Source of the DNA: an uncultured Alphaproteobacteria bacterium
GTDB lineage: Bacteria > Pseudomonadota > Alphaproteobacteria > SP197
Reading direction: 5' to 3'
Assembly: GCA_943787175.1 (NCBI GenBank)
Contig: CALSLK010000037.1
Location: 1 to 64,000, forward strand
Length of the DNA stretch: 64,000 nt
The number at the start of each line of letters is the position of its first letter. Positions within the stretch are counted from its first letter, which is position 1. A program made the translations under genes and the position numbers. The notes beneath the pieces are model-generated. The model made no database searches. It was given only the letters and a program-made list of their open reading frames with translations, and was not told where the DNA came from. This document shows, piece after piece, positions 27,262 to 37,005 of this stretch.

Positions 27262-28145
27262 TCAACCACGCAAACTTATCTGTTCGTTGAACGCACCCGC
27301 CATCCTGGCAAAGAGTTCGGCGTGCGATGCCGCAAACTCCTGTTTCCATCGTGTGTCGGGTTTGATGCGGCCATCCAGGTTTTCATAGAACGGCTTGCCG
27401 CGGTCGCTCAGGGACACAAAGGGTTTGCCGTTTCTGGTGCGACATAGTCGCTTGGCGGCGACAAACTGGGTCGCGCTGTTGCCGCCAAGCGGGTGGTGCC
27501 TGCGACTCTCTGAAAGTCCAGCATGGCCGGGATCGAAGGCGATTGCCGAACGTTGAACACAGAGTTTCCGATCACGGCTTCGGGGTCACGCGCCAAGTGC
27601 TTCGTAGTGCACACTGTACCTTGGGGCCATCAAAGGACTCGTACAGCTCGATGCCGGCCTCTGACCTGGCTGAGCCAGCGCGCAATTTCTGTTTCCGGCG
27701 CGCGCTCGGGATACTTGCGCATGCGCGAGTTCACCACAGCCCGGCCGTCTCGGATGAGAAGGACAAGGCAGGCCTGATCACCAGCATTCCTGAGTTCGCT
27801 GGTCCGCGCTCTGATCCAGTCAGTGTCCTTGGTTGTGTCGACAATGAGCGAGGCACCAACATGGTCTGCGACCTGACGATAAAGCGGTGCCTTCCTGTCC
27901 CAAACAAAGTTGGACCAGACCGGGCAGTCTTCCCCGCAGATCTTGCAGACACGCTTGTGAATTGGCTTTTTGGCGTCGTGGAGGTAGCGGATCTTGCCAC
28001 CCTCGCCGACATAGAACGCATCGGGCTGACCATCCAGAATCAACCCAAGCAGGGTGGAGCCGGAATGTCCGGCGCCACACACCATCACAGCATTGAGTTG
28101 CGATTTCTTATCCACGTCCAGTTTTTCCCATCCCCGAAGACGCAT
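27262..28145 (-). CDS. PAPS-dependent sulfotransferase, frameshifted
   Basis: About 290 residues. The 5'-phosphosulfate loop is AVMVCGAGHSGSTLLGLILD, and the 3'-phosphate motif VLLIRDGRAVVNSRMRKYPE. The second half, after indels near 27610-27655, reads HYEALARDPEAVIG, then HPLGGNSATQFVAAKR and LDGRIKPDTRWKQEF. Cysteines in VCKICGEDCPVW may bind metal. It is the first gene of the sulfotransferase-glycosyltransferase-exporter run. The start is uncertain: ATG 28145 or 28211. Confidence 0.7.
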
Positions 28146-28307
28146 CGTCGCGGTTTCGTTTGATTTTTCAAGGTATTGAACCGGTTTAGTCCTGCCTTGA
28201 ACGTCATGCATTGCACGTGGATGCACTGCAAATCCTATGCCGCTGCCTCAATTGCAGTCGAAATCTGTGGGATTGCCGGGATGATCGCGTGGTTCAGCTT
28301 CCCAAAC

Positions 28308-29167
28308 TCATCGGAACAGCATGATCGGGACCAGGCATGAGCGGATCATTTCGGTTGTGGTGGAGCCGATGATCAGGCTGCGGATGCGGGAATGGCCATA
28401 GGCACCCATGACCACCAGGTCGATGTTGTCGTCCCTGACGCCTTGGCAATCACGGCATCAGGCTGCCCGTTCACGATATCGGTCTCAACCGACATAGCCT
28501 GCCTTGTCGCGCAGTTTTGTTGCCGCTTCGTCAAGCTGCTGTCTGACTCCGGCTGTGTCGGCTCCGACGCTCAGGACACGGCAGGCCAGCCCTTTGAATG
28601 CGGGGCTTGCGGCGACATGTTCGATGGCCTTCATGGCGCTGGCGCCGCCGTCATAGGCGATCAGGAAGCGCTGGATCGGCTTGAAGGCGCGTGCGGCAAC
28701 CAGCACCGGCTTGTGCGTGGCGCGTACCACCCGCTCCAGGTTCGAACCCAGATGCATTGATGCAAAGTCGGCTGCCTCGCCACGCTTGCCGATGACGATG
28801 AAGGAGGAATCATCTCTCGAAGTCGTGGATGGCTTCGACGATGTCGCCATTGCGAAGTTTGGTTGTGACTTCGTCGACGCCATCCTCGTGCAGACGCGCC
28901 TTGGCTTCGTCCAGAAGCAGGCGGCCGCTTTTGTGGGCAAGTTTGGCCTTCTGCTCATCCAGGCTGGCCAGTTCGACAAGCAGGGTGTCGCGCGCGTTGG
29001 CATCCAGGTTGCCGCTCAGGTTGACCGGTGCGCTTGATACGTCGCGCCGGCCCAGAACATGGACACAGTCGACGCTGTTGCCTGTACGCAGTGCCAGCCA
29101 TGCGGCGTGGTCACAAACGCTGCCGGGAATAGACCGAAGCGTCGATCAGGGCGGTGATGTTGGTCAT
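28308..29167 (-). CDS. Tandem universal stress protein, frameshifted
   Basis: About 285 residues holding two USP domains. It starts MTNITALIDASVYSRSV at 29167, 13 bases after the SulP stop. Intact parts include DDSSFIVIGKRGEAADFASM, FKPIQRFLIAYDGGASAMKA and, at the end, DLVVMGAYGHSRIRSLIIGS followed by the closing CLVPIMLFR. The G-2x-G-9x-G(S/T) ATP-binding pattern is visible in GAYGHSRIRSLIIGSTT. Frame breaks lie near 28440, 28490, 28815 and 29125. The SulP-USP pairing suggests the stress protein modulates or accompanies the transporter. Confidence 0.8.
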
Positions 29168-29179
29168 GCTCTTGAACCC

Positions 29180-30647
29180 CTAATGGCCCATCAGACGCTC
29201 GATGGCGCCGGGTTTGTCATGAATGGCCAGCTTGTCGACAATGGTCTCGCTGGCCTCGGTTGAGGCCGATGATTTCAACTTCGGCACCTTCGCGCCGGAA
29301 CTTCAGCACCACAGTATCGAGCGATGCGACGCTGGAGATGTCCCAGATATGCGCACGTGAGACGTCAATGGTCACGCGGTCAAGCGCTTCGCGGAAGTCG
29401 AAGGCGGCCAGAAAGTCGTCGGCGGAGGCAAAGAACACCTGGCCTTCGACAACATAGGTCCGCGCTGCGCCATCTTCCGAAAGGCTCGATGTGATCTGGA
29501 AGACCTGGGCAATCTTCCAGGCAAACAGAATGCCTGACAGCAGGACACCGACAAGCACGCCGATGGCAAGGTTGTGGGTTGCAACCACCGTGATGACGGT
29601 GGCCAGCATCACGATGGAGGAACTGCGTGGGTGGGTGCGCAGATTGCCAAGAGAAGCCCAGCTGAACGTGCCGATTGAGACCATGATCATGATCGCGACC
29701 AGTGCAGCCATGGGGACCTGCTTGACCCAATCACCCAGCACGACACACAGGATGAGCAGAAAGATCCCGGCGCAGAAGGTCGACAATCGACCACGGCCGC
29801 CTGATTTCACGTTGATCACCGACTGGCCGATCATGGCGCAGCCAGCCATGCCGCCGATGAAACCGGTCGCCATGTTGGCGACGCCCTGGCCGACACATTC
29901 CCGGTTTTTGTTGCTGGTCGTATCGGTGAGCTCATCAACGATTGACGCCGTCATCAGGGATTCCAGCAGGCCAACGACGGCAATCGCGGCAGAGTAGGGC
30001 AGTACGATCAGCAAAGTCTCGAGGTTGAACGGCACGTTGGGCAACAGGAAGATTGGAAGGTCTGAGGGCAGATCACCCATATCGCCAACGGTGCGCAGGT
30101 CAAGATCAAGGCCCAGCGTCAGGCCTGTGAGAACCAGAATGCAGATCAGCGGAGAGGGGATCGCCTTGGTGAGGTGAGGGAGCAGGTAGATGATCGCCAG
30201 GCCACCCGCGACCATGACATAGGTGAGCCACGGCACATCGATCAGTTCAGGCAATTGAGCAAGGAAGATCAGGATGGCCAGAGCATTTACAAAGCCGGTC
30301 ATGACCGAACGCGAAACAAAACGCATCACCCGGGCCAGCTTTACAGCGCCGGCCAGCACCTGGATCAGGCCAGCCAGGACCGTGGCAACCAGCAGATATT
30401 CAAGACCGTAGTCGCGTACCAGCGTGACCATCAGCACGGCGGTGGCAGCTGTGGCAGCCGAGATCATGCCGGGTCGTCCACCGACAATGGCGGTAATCAC
30501 GGCAATCGAAAAGGACGCGTAGAGTCCAACCTTGGGATCGACGCCGGCAATGATCGAGAAGGCAATGGCTTCTGGAATCAGCGCAAGCGCGACTACCAGA
30601 CCGGCCAACACGTCACCGCGGATGTTGCCGAGCCATTCAGAGCGCAT
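29180..30647 (-). CDS. SulP-family anion transporter with STAS domain, 3' frameshift
   Basis: About 488 residues. Inner-membrane SLC26/SulP permease for sulfate, bicarbonate or similar anions, opening [20 protein letters not shown] and containing [20 protein letters not shown]. The C-terminal STAS domain ([40 protein letters not shown]) shifts frame at about 29268, after which [20 protein letters not shown] leads to the stop at 29180. A GGAGAG sits some 25 bases before ATG 30647, so the true start may be slightly upstream. It is cotranscribed with the USP gene. Given the adjacent sulfotransferases, sulfate uptake is attractive, but the paired USP also fits bicarbonate transport. Confidence 0.85.
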
Positions 30648-30812
30648 CGTGTAGAGGAAGTCGGTATTCAGGGATCTCTCCAGTCGAATGTGCGGGTTCG
30701 CACGTCCGGGTATCAGACGGGGCGTTGATGGGGTTCTACGCGGGGAACATGAAAATGCTGCGCTGCAGCAAAGACGAAATATAGCGCCGGGAAGCCCGGG
30801 GCAAGGGCTTTG

Positions 30813-31268
30813 TCAGAGCAACAGGGAGTAGGCCTGTTCGAACTTCAACAGGGCGATCTTCATCTCGACTCCGCCGTCGCCGGAGAATCCACCTAAACCG
30901 TCTGCACCCACCACACGATGACAGGGAATGATGACCGGGATGGGGTTGGAGCCACAGGCCTGGCCTATCGGTTGTGTGGGCACGCCGAGTTCCTGAGCAA
31001 TCGAGCCATAGGTGCGTGTTTCGCCCTTGGGAATCGCAAGCAAGGCGGCATAAACCTGCTGCTGGAAATCTGAGCCCTCCGGTGCCAACGGCAGATCAAA
31101 CGTCTCGCGGGTGCCATCGAAGAATTCACGAAGCTGCTTTAGACCTTCCTTGAGCACGGGCGTGCGTTCGCCCTTGTCCCTGGCGTCCCACATCAGTTGT
31201 GTGATGTTGCCGTCTTCCTCGACAAGGCCCAGTTGCCCAACGGGAGTTTTGATGGCGCCAATGTTCAT
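30813..31268 (-). CDS. ogt: Methylated-DNA-protein-cysteine methyltransferase
   Basis: 151-residue DNA repair protein that takes the alkyl group from O6-alkylguanine onto its own cysteine. The acceptor motif IPVIIPCHRVVGADG and the helix-turn-helix region (YGSIAQELGVPTQPIGQA) are present, with the arginine-finger equivalent in the usual place. I start at 31268; the longer upstream frame adds a proline-rich stretch without a ribosome site. Single-domain, as in Ogt, not the Ada fusion. Confidence 0.9.
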   Translation of the reverse strand: MNIGAIKTPVGQLGLVEEDGNITQLMWDARDKGERTPVLKEGLKQLREFFDGTRETFDLPLAPEGSDFQQQVYAALLAIPKGETRTYGSIAQELGVPTQPIGQACGSNPIPVIIPCHRVVGADGLGGFSGDGGVEMKIALLKFEQAYSLLL

Positions 31269-31314
31269 GGCACCAGTCTCTCGCCGGACGCTGCCGGGTG
31301 CAAGCGGTGAGCGA

Positions 31315-32421
31315 CTATGCGGTGGGGGTGTTGTTGTCTGCCGGCTCGGCTTCCAAGTCATCAGCCGTCTCTCCGGTCATCCAGACCGTGACCAGCTTGT
31401 GGAACAGCGCCAGAATGACCGGGCCGATGAACAGGCCCAGAAGACCCATGGTCAACGTGCCGCCAATAACGCCGATCAGGATCACGATCATCGGTGTTTC
31501 CAGGCCGCGCGCCATCAGGATGGGCTTGAGCACATTGTCGATGAACATGACCGGCAGCATGTAGACCGTGAAGATAACGGCAACCATGGTTGGTTCGACA
31601 GACCAGACGTAGATGATCGTAGGGATGACCACCAGGGGTGGAACCTGGACGATCGCGGCCATGACGAAAATCACGGAGAGGAACCCTGCAAAGGGCAGTC
31701 CTGCAACCAGGAATCCGATGGCACCCAGAGTTCCCTGGATCAGGGCAACGCCGATCACACCGCGTGAGACGTTCTGCACTGTTGCGGTGGCCATCTTTAC
31801 ATAGGTCAGGCCACGTTCTGCAGAAATGCGTCCAGCGATACGCTCGCAAAGTGTCTTCATGGAAAGCGAGGTCGCCAGGAAGATGGCCGCAAAGACGATC
31901 GAAACCGCAAATTGCAGAACACCAATGGTCAGCGTTGCGCCGCCATTCAGAACGGCAAGGCCAAACTTTTCGATCTGAGGTGCGAAGGTCTTTGCCGTTT
32001 CTGTCAGGTTGACACTGGCGTCATGCCACAACGCGTAAACCTTGCTGCCGACAACGGGCCAATCCTTCACAGACGCATCAGGTGGCGGCACGGCAAATGA
32101 GCCGCTCTTGAGCGTATCGGAGAGCCCGCCAAGTGAACTGGCCATCGACTCAACGGCCAGATAGGCAGGCACCAGAAGGATCAACAGGCCAAGCAGCGCG
32201 AACAGAACCGAAGCCCAGCTTCCGCGCATGCCGGTCTTTCTCTTGAAAGACTCGAAGAGGGGCGAAAGCGCAACAGCCAGGATCGCCGCCCAGACCAGGA
32301 TTGTCAGGAAAGGCGAGATCAATGTGAGCGAAAGATAAGCAAGAACGCCAATGATGGCGACAATGATCAGGACATCGATCGAATAGGTGATGACCTTCTG
32401 CTTCTGTATTTGATCGTCCAT
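31315..32421 (-). CDS. AI-2E family transporter (UPF0118)
   Basis: 368-residue inner-membrane protein with about eight helices. The family pattern is clear: an N-terminal helix pair (LIIVAIIGVLAYLSLTLISP), a long soluble middle part, then ALIQGTLGAIGFLVAGLP, the PP-motif region AAIVQVPPLVVIPTIIYVWS and MFIDNVLKPILMARGLETPM. Family members are reported to export AI-2, act as sodium-proton antiporters or have unknown roles; the sequence does not decide. Start at MDDQIQKQK. Confidence 0.8.
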   Translation of the reverse strand: MDDQIQKQKVITYSIDVLIIVAIIGVLAYLSLTLISPFLTILVWAAILAVALSPLFESFKRKTGMRGSWASVLFALLGLLILLVPAYLAVESMASSLGGLSDTLKSGSFAVPPPDASVKDWPVVGSKVYALWHDASVNLTETAKTFAPQIEKFGLAVLNGGATLTIGVLQFAVSIVFAAIFLATSLSMKTLCERIAGRISAERGLTYVKMATATVQNVSRGVIGVALIQGTLGAIGFLVAGLPFAGFLSVIFVMAAIVQVPPLVVIPTIIYVWSVEPTMVAVIFTVYMLPVMFIDNVLKPILMARGLETPMIVILIGVIGGTLTMGLLGLFIGPVILALFHKLVTVWMTGETADDLEAEPADNNTPTA

Positions 32422-33296
32422 AAAAGAATCCTCTGCCCTGGCTGGTCGCGCGAAACTAGATTGGCGCGACCAGGGGAACAAGTTTGACGGGAACCGGGTG
32501 ACAGGTAGGCTTTTTTTGATAGTCGGCGCACAGGTCACGGCATACCAAACCTGCTGTGTAAACGCTGCGGGTTCAGGTCTGATCCCTGCCACCCAGCCAG
32601 CGATAGATGCCGCCGCCCAGAACACCACCAACCAGCGGTGCCACCCAGAAAAGCCACAACTGACCCATGGCCCAACCGCCTACAAACAGGGCGGGACCGG
32701 TGCTGCGTGCAGGGTTCACTGACGCATTGGTCACGGGAACACTGATGAGATGGATCAGAGTAAGCGCAAGTCCGATTGCGAGCGGAGCAAAACCTGCAGG
32801 GGCGCGTTTGTCCGTGACGCCCATGATGACAATCAGGAAGAACGCTGTAAGCACGACTTCGGCAACCAGACAGGCCACAAGGGTGTAACCCTCGGGCGAA
32901 TGTTCGCCGTAACCGTTGGAAGCAAACCCGTTATCAAGGCTGAATCCGGCCTGGCCACTGGCAATGATGTAAAGAACTCCCGAGGCCACGATCGCACCAA
33001 ACACCTGTGCTGCCCAATAGGGCACGATGTCCTTGGTATTGAAACGTCCGCCGGCCCAAAGTCCCAGGGTGATGGCTGGATTGAAATGCGCGCCAGAAAT
33101 ATGACCCACGGCGTAAGCCATGGTCAGGACCGTCAGGCCGAACGCAAGCGCGACGCCCGCAAATCCAATACCCAGTTCCGGAACGCCTGCTGCGAGGACC
33201 GCGCTACCGCAACCTCCGAAGACAAGCCAGAAAGTGAGGTGGTCCCACATTGTTGGACAGTTTGGCAGCGAAGTTAAGGTGTATTCCGTTTCCTGA

Positions 33297-34229
33297 TCAT
33301 GCCGCCAAGAACCTGTTTATCACATCTTGCTGCTGCTGTTGTTGAGCCTGTGGAGATGTGGTCAAGGCGATAGCCTTGTCCATCATATCCATGGGCCGCC
33401 CGTTTCCGAAGGCCTCGGCGGGCGTTTGGCCGTCGTGGACCGAATGTGGCCTCTCAGTATTGTAAAAATTGACCCAATCGCCGATGACCTGTTCGGCCTT
33501 GAACCCATCCGTCAGCTCGTGCAGATAGACCGCCTCGTATTTGAGAGAGCGCCACAGCCGCTCGATGAAGATGTTGTCCATGCAGCGGCCCCGGCCATCC
33601 ATGGAGATCGTAACCTCCGCCGCCTTGAGCAAACCGGTGAAGTCAAAGCTGGTGAACTGGCTGCCCTGGTCGGTGTTGAAGATCTCCGGTTTTCCATATC
33701 GGGCTAGCGCCTCGTTTAACGCCTCAAGGCAGAACCAGACATCCATGGTGTTCGACAATCGCCAGGCGAGTACATGACGCGTGGCCCAGTCCATGATCGC
33801 AACCAGGTACAAAAAGCCGCGCTGAACGGGGATATACGTGATGTCGGCACACCAGACTTGATTGGGCCGGTCGATGACCATTCCCTTGAGAAGATAGGGA
33901 TAAATCCGGTGCGCCGGATGGGGTGTACTGGTCTTTGGCGCTTGATAGATCGCCTCCAGCCCCATGAGGTGCATCAGACGACGGACCCGGTGACGCCCCA
34001 CGCAAATGCCCTCGCGCCGCAACTGGCGCACCATCTGACGGGAACCGTAAAACGGATACTTCAGAAACAGCTCGTCGATGCGACGCATCAACGCCAGGTT
34101 CTCCACGCTTTCGCCCTTCGACCTGTAATAGAACGACGAACGGCTGATCGCCAGAACTTGGCACTGTTGGCTCAAACTCAGGTCGGGGTGATCGCGTCTG
34201 ATCATCGCCTTGCGATTCCCCCGGCTCAT
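33297..34229 (-). CDS. IS3-family transposase OrfB
   Basis: 310 residues. HTH_21 region ([20 protein letters not shown]), rve core with catalytic residues D in [11 protein letters not shown] in [11 protein letters not shown] and E in [14 protein letters not shown]. It ends in a glutamine-rich tail. It overlaps OrfA by four bases. All key residues are intact. Confidence 0.93.
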   Translation of the reverse strand: MSRGNRKAMIRRDHPDLSLSQQCQVLAISRSSFYYRSKGESVENLALMRRIDELFLKYPFYGSRQMVRQLRREGICVGRHRVRRLMHLMGLEAIYQAPKTSTPHPAHRIYPYLLKGMVIDRPNQVWCADITYIPVQRGFLYLVAIMDWATRHVLAWRLSNTMDVWFCLEALNEALARYGKPEIFNTDQGSQFTSFDFTGLLKAAEVTISMDGRGRCMDNIFIERLWRSLKYEAVYLHELTDGFKAEQVIGDWVNFYNTERPHSVHDGQTPAEAFGNGRPMDMMDKAIALTTSPQAQQQQQQDVINRFLAA

Positions 34230-34522
34230 CGTTTGAGCCCTTTGGCCAAAAAATCCCGCTCCACCGTCAACTGACCGATCTTGGCATGGAGATCGTGGAC
34301 CTCATCATCGTGCTCCAGCCGACCTTTGTCGGCGCCATTCGAAAACACCGCACCCAAACCGTCCATCGCCTGGCGCTTCCATGTGCTCACCTGGTTCGGG
34401 TGCACCTTGTGCCTGGTCGCTATCTCCTGGATCGTCTTATCGCCACGCAGCGCATCAAGCGCAACTCGAGCCTTGAAATCTGCTGTAAACCGTCGTCGGG
34501 GCGTCATTTCGTATTCCTCCAT
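34226..34522 (-). CDS. IS3-family transposase OrfA
   Basis: 98 residues. Typical OrfA: RRRFTADFKARVALDALRGD then TIQEIATRHKVHPNQVSTWK (HTH), followed by a coiled-coil tail EVHDLHAKIGQLTVERDFLA that mediates multimerisation. The 4-base overlap with OrfB and a run of T/A bases near 34250 allow either coupling or frameshifting to give OrfAB. Confidence 0.92.
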   Translation of the reverse strand: MEEYEMTPRRRFTADFKARVALDALRGDKTIQEIATRHKVHPNQVSTWKRQAMDGLGAVFSNGADKGRLEHDDEVHDLHAKIGQLTVERDFLAKGLKR

Positions 34523-34753
34523 TAAATGGCGGAATACACCTTAATCAACTGTCCGATTTTCTGGGACCACCTCAAAGTTCCCAGAAATTCTGCGCCAAGT
34601 CGCTTGATCATGCCAGTTCCCCCTAAACAAGATCAGTGTCGCGACCACAATCTGGCAATCGCCCAAACGGGTTTCTAACAAACCTGCTGCCTGTTTTGCA
34701 ATCTTGAGTTTTCTTCGGGAAACACAGCACGCGCACCATGAGGCATCGACAGC

Positions 34754-35968
34754 CTATATTATTGCCAGTTCCACCATGGGCTGGTTCTCGACAATCCGGG
34801 AGTAACTGAACGGTGTCAGATCCAGTGTGCGGAATTCACCATAGGTGATCCATTCGGAGGTTCCCCGGCCCATGGCAGGGGATTGCTGGAACCCGTGGCC
34901 CGAGAACCCGTTCACAAAGATGAAGTTCTCGACTTCCGTATGAGGGCCCAGGATCGCGTTCTGATCAAACGTGTTGTACGCGTAGTGTCCCGCCCAGGAA
35001 TTGATCAGCTTGAGCGCCTCGAACTGGGGCACGCGGTTTGCGATTGCGGGCCAGGCCTTTTCTTCCCAGATGCTGTGGTCCTGTTCGAAGTCATCGTAGT
35101 CGACAGCAGGATCGTCATTGGGCGGACAACCGCCCAGATAGTAGGCACCGTCGGTGCGCATGTGCACGCCTGAAGGGTCGATGGTCAACGGCAGGTCACT
35201 GTCCAGGCGGTTTTCTGCATCGAAGATGAAGGTGTAGCGTTTGCGCGGTTCGACCGGAATTTCGATGCCTGCCATGCGTGATGTCAGAACAGCACGTGGC
35301 CCCGATGCGTTGACGACGGTGTTGCAGGCGATGATCTCACCTGATTTGAGCGTCACGCTCTCAACGCGTGTTCCCGCAGCGTTGCGTGTCATGGCAACGG
35401 CTTCGTTGGTGACGTATTCCGCGCCCTTTTCGCGCGCCATGCGTTTCCACCAGTCAAACAGCGTTGCACCCTCGAAGTAGCCCTCGTCGATCAGGTTGTG
35501 GTTGCCACCGACAATATCATCCAGGCGATAGAACGGATAAGCCGCGCCAATCTCATCAGGCGTCATGAATTTTGTTCCTGCACCGCAGGCTTCCTGAATC
35601 TTCTGGCATTGCTGCAGGACCCCAGCCGCGGCGTCGTTGCCTGCGAGATACATGTAGCCGTAACTCTGCAACTGCACTTCAGGCACGCGCTCATCGCCAC
35701 CCATGAAGTTGCGGAAGTTCTTTACATACTCGGCAGCAAACTGGGAGATGCGGACGTTGATCTCGCCCGAAAACTGCTGGCGCATGCAGCTGTTGGTATG
35801 GGCGGTAGAAGTGAACTCGTAGGTCGGATCGCGTTCAACGACCAGGATCGTGCCGTCAAAATCCGGGTTGTCGCTCAAAAACCAGGCGACAGATGATCCG
35901 TACATGGCGCCACCCACAATGATGACGTCATAGCTTGACTGTTTCGGTGCTTGTGCGGTCGTGGTCAT
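34754..35968 (-). CDS. FAD-dependent DAO-family oxidoreductase
   Basis: 404-residue flavoprotein of the D-amino-acid/sarcosine oxidase fold. The N-terminal FAD motif is YDVIIVGGAMYGSSVAWFLS (residues 13-32); the C-terminal closing motif is NFIFVNGFSGHGFQQSPAMG, as in sarcosine oxidase beta-type proteins. The second glycine of the usual GxGxxG is GGAMYG, slightly unusual. Likely substrate is an N-methyl or small amino acid. It stands alone between the split aquaporin gene and an IS5-family remnant. Start at MTTTAQAP. Confidence 0.8.
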   Translation of the reverse strand: MTTTAQAPKQSSYDVIIVGGAMYGSSVAWFLSDNPDFDGTILVVERDPTYEFTSTAHTNSCMRQQFSGEINVRISQFAAEYVKNFRNFMGGDERVPEVQLQSYGYMYLAGNDAAAGVLQQCQKIQEACGAGTKFMTPDEIGAAYPFYRLDDIVGGNHNLIDEGYFEGATLFDWWKRMAREKGAEYVTNEAVAMTRNAAGTRVESVTLKSGEIIACNTVVNASGPRAVLTSRMAGIEIPVEPRKRYTFIFDAENRLDSDLPLTIDPSGVHMRTDGAYYLGGCPPNDDPAVDYDDFEQDHSIWEEKAWPAIANRVPQFEALKLINSWAGHYAYNTFDQNAILGPHTEVENFIFVNGFSGHGFQQSPAMGRGTSEWITYGEFRTLDLTPFSYSRIVENQPMVELAII

Positions 35969-36073
35969 CGTAGCTTGTCCCAAAATTTACCTACTCCGAG
36001 AACCATGACTCAATTCTCACTCGGTCGCGAGCCCTGCAACATCGTCGTCACCGATCCAATGGATATGGGGCTA

Positions 36074-36316
36074 GGCTCAGGACTCGTTAATCACAACCAG
36101 TAGGCTACGGTTGCCGCGATGCAGATGGCGCTCATGAAGGTGTGTGCGCATCGGTCATAGCGCATGGCGACGCGCCTCCAGTCCTTGAGCCTGCCAAAGA
36201 CATTCTCGATCTTGTGGCGCTGGCGGTAGAGGGTTTTGTCGTAAGCGTACTGGACCTTTCGGTTTGATCGCGGCGGGATGCAGGGTGTGATGCCACGTTC
36301 GGTCAGGCGGTCATGA
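36074..36316 (-). mobile_element. IS5-family transposase remnant (3' end), copy 2
   Basis: The minus strand reads DRLTERGITPCIPPRSNRK through YRQRHKIENVFGRLKDWRRV to CIAATVAYWL and a stop at 36091. The Y-2x-R-3x-E-6x-K signature of IS4/IS5 transposases is intact, with the catalytic glutamate. The 5' part of the transposase is missing: similarity ends about ten bases before the stop codon of the pentapeptide gene. It matches the remnant at 1302-1450 but is longer and less decayed. Confidence 0.8.
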
Positions 36317-36323
36317 CTGAAGG

Positions 36324-36764
36324 CTATTTGCAGGTCTCAGTCGACCCTTCGGCACAGACCTGTTGGTTGTACCAGGTTGCACCGGACAGTTTCGCGCCGG
36401 TCAGGTTCGTGCCCGGCAGGGTCGCTTGGTACAGGTTCGCGCCAGACAGGTCGGCGCCGGACAGGTTCGCGTAGTCCAGGTACGCGCTGCTCAGGTTCGC
36501 GTTGGTCAGATCCGCGTTGGACAGGTTCGCGCGGGTCAGGTCCGACCAGATCAGGGTCGCGTTGGACAGGTTCGCGCCGGACAGGTCCGCGCCGTTCAAC
36601 TTTGCTTCGTAAAGGTCCGCGCCTGATTTATCGCACCCGGACCAGTCAACGCCGGGGCCTGCAGGGTCACTGCAAGCTGCCCTGGCTTCCGACGCGGTCG
36701 TCAGGAAAAGCGCCAGTGCGGCGGCAAGGAAGGCGGTTCGGCCAAAGATCGTCTTGAAGGTCAT
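36324..36764 (-). CDS. Exported pentapeptide-repeat protein
   Basis: 146 residues. Signal peptide MTFKTIFGRTAFLAAALALF then LTTASEARA. Mature part has a cysteine-bearing start (CSDPAGPGVDWSGC), then about fifteen A(D/N)LSx pentapeptides (ADLSGANLSNATLIWSDLTR and so on), folding as a right-handed quadrilateral helix, and a short tail with two cysteines (QVCAEGSTETCK). Disulphides may cap both ends. Start at 36764 has GGAG upstream. The IS5-family remnant abuts its 3' end. Role unknown. Confidence 0.8.
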   Translation of the reverse strand: MTFKTIFGRTAFLAAALALFLTTASEARAACSDPAGPGVDWSGCDKSGADLYEAKLNGADLSGANLSNATLIWSDLTRANLSNADLTNANLSSAYLDYANLSGADLSGANLYQATLPGTNLTGAKLSGATWYNQQVCAEGSTETCK

Positions 36765-37005
36765 GGAACAGGGTCTCCTGCAGGGGTTGACCTTACGGCG
36801 CACCAGTCGTGCAACGAACCGTTTCATGACGCCATCATGCCCTCATGGGTTTTGGCTGTCACTTCGGCTCAGGATCGAAGCCGGGGCCACAACGCGTCAG
36901 CGGGCTTGTGTGGGCCTTCCGGGGCGACCGTCACCGCCGGGTCACGACCTAAACGGTGGAGCACTTAAGCCGGTCTGGTCATAAGTGATTTAATGGGTCT
37001 TGAGC

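Larger units (their letters stand above)
33235..34574 (-). mobile_element. IS3-family insertion sequence, 1340 bp, in aqpZ
   Basis: Both ends carry TGAGGTGGTCCCA followed after a few bases by GGACAGTT (left from 33235, complement of the right end from 34574). The inserted DNA is flanked by a direct 3-bp duplication AAG (33232-33234 and 34575-34577), and the host gene reads through perfectly once it is removed. Both transposase frames are intact. The insertion is therefore recent and probably still mobile. Confidence 0.95.
32573..34611 (-). pseudogene. aqpZ: Aquaporin Z gene interrupted by an IS3-family element
   Basis: The gene starts at 34611 with MIKRLGAEFLGT behind a strong AGGGGGAA site, is cut by the insertion at 33235-34574, and resumes [20 protein letters not shown] at 33234. 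Removing the element and one copy of the AAG duplication joins the halves in frame to a 231-residue protein. Both pore motifs are present ([25 protein letters not shown]), with the SF arginine in NPAR. The product would be a water channel. As it stands only the large 3' part could be translated, starting at an IS-derived ATG, and would lack the N-terminal helix start. Confidence 0.9.

Noticed and set aside
36363-36626. Plus-strand frame with GQVRA repeats
   Set aside because: Mirror image of the pentapeptide repeat of the minus-strand gene.
36390-36650. Possible 15-bp direct-repeat array
   Set aside because: The 15-base period comes from the pentapeptide code and is degenerate.
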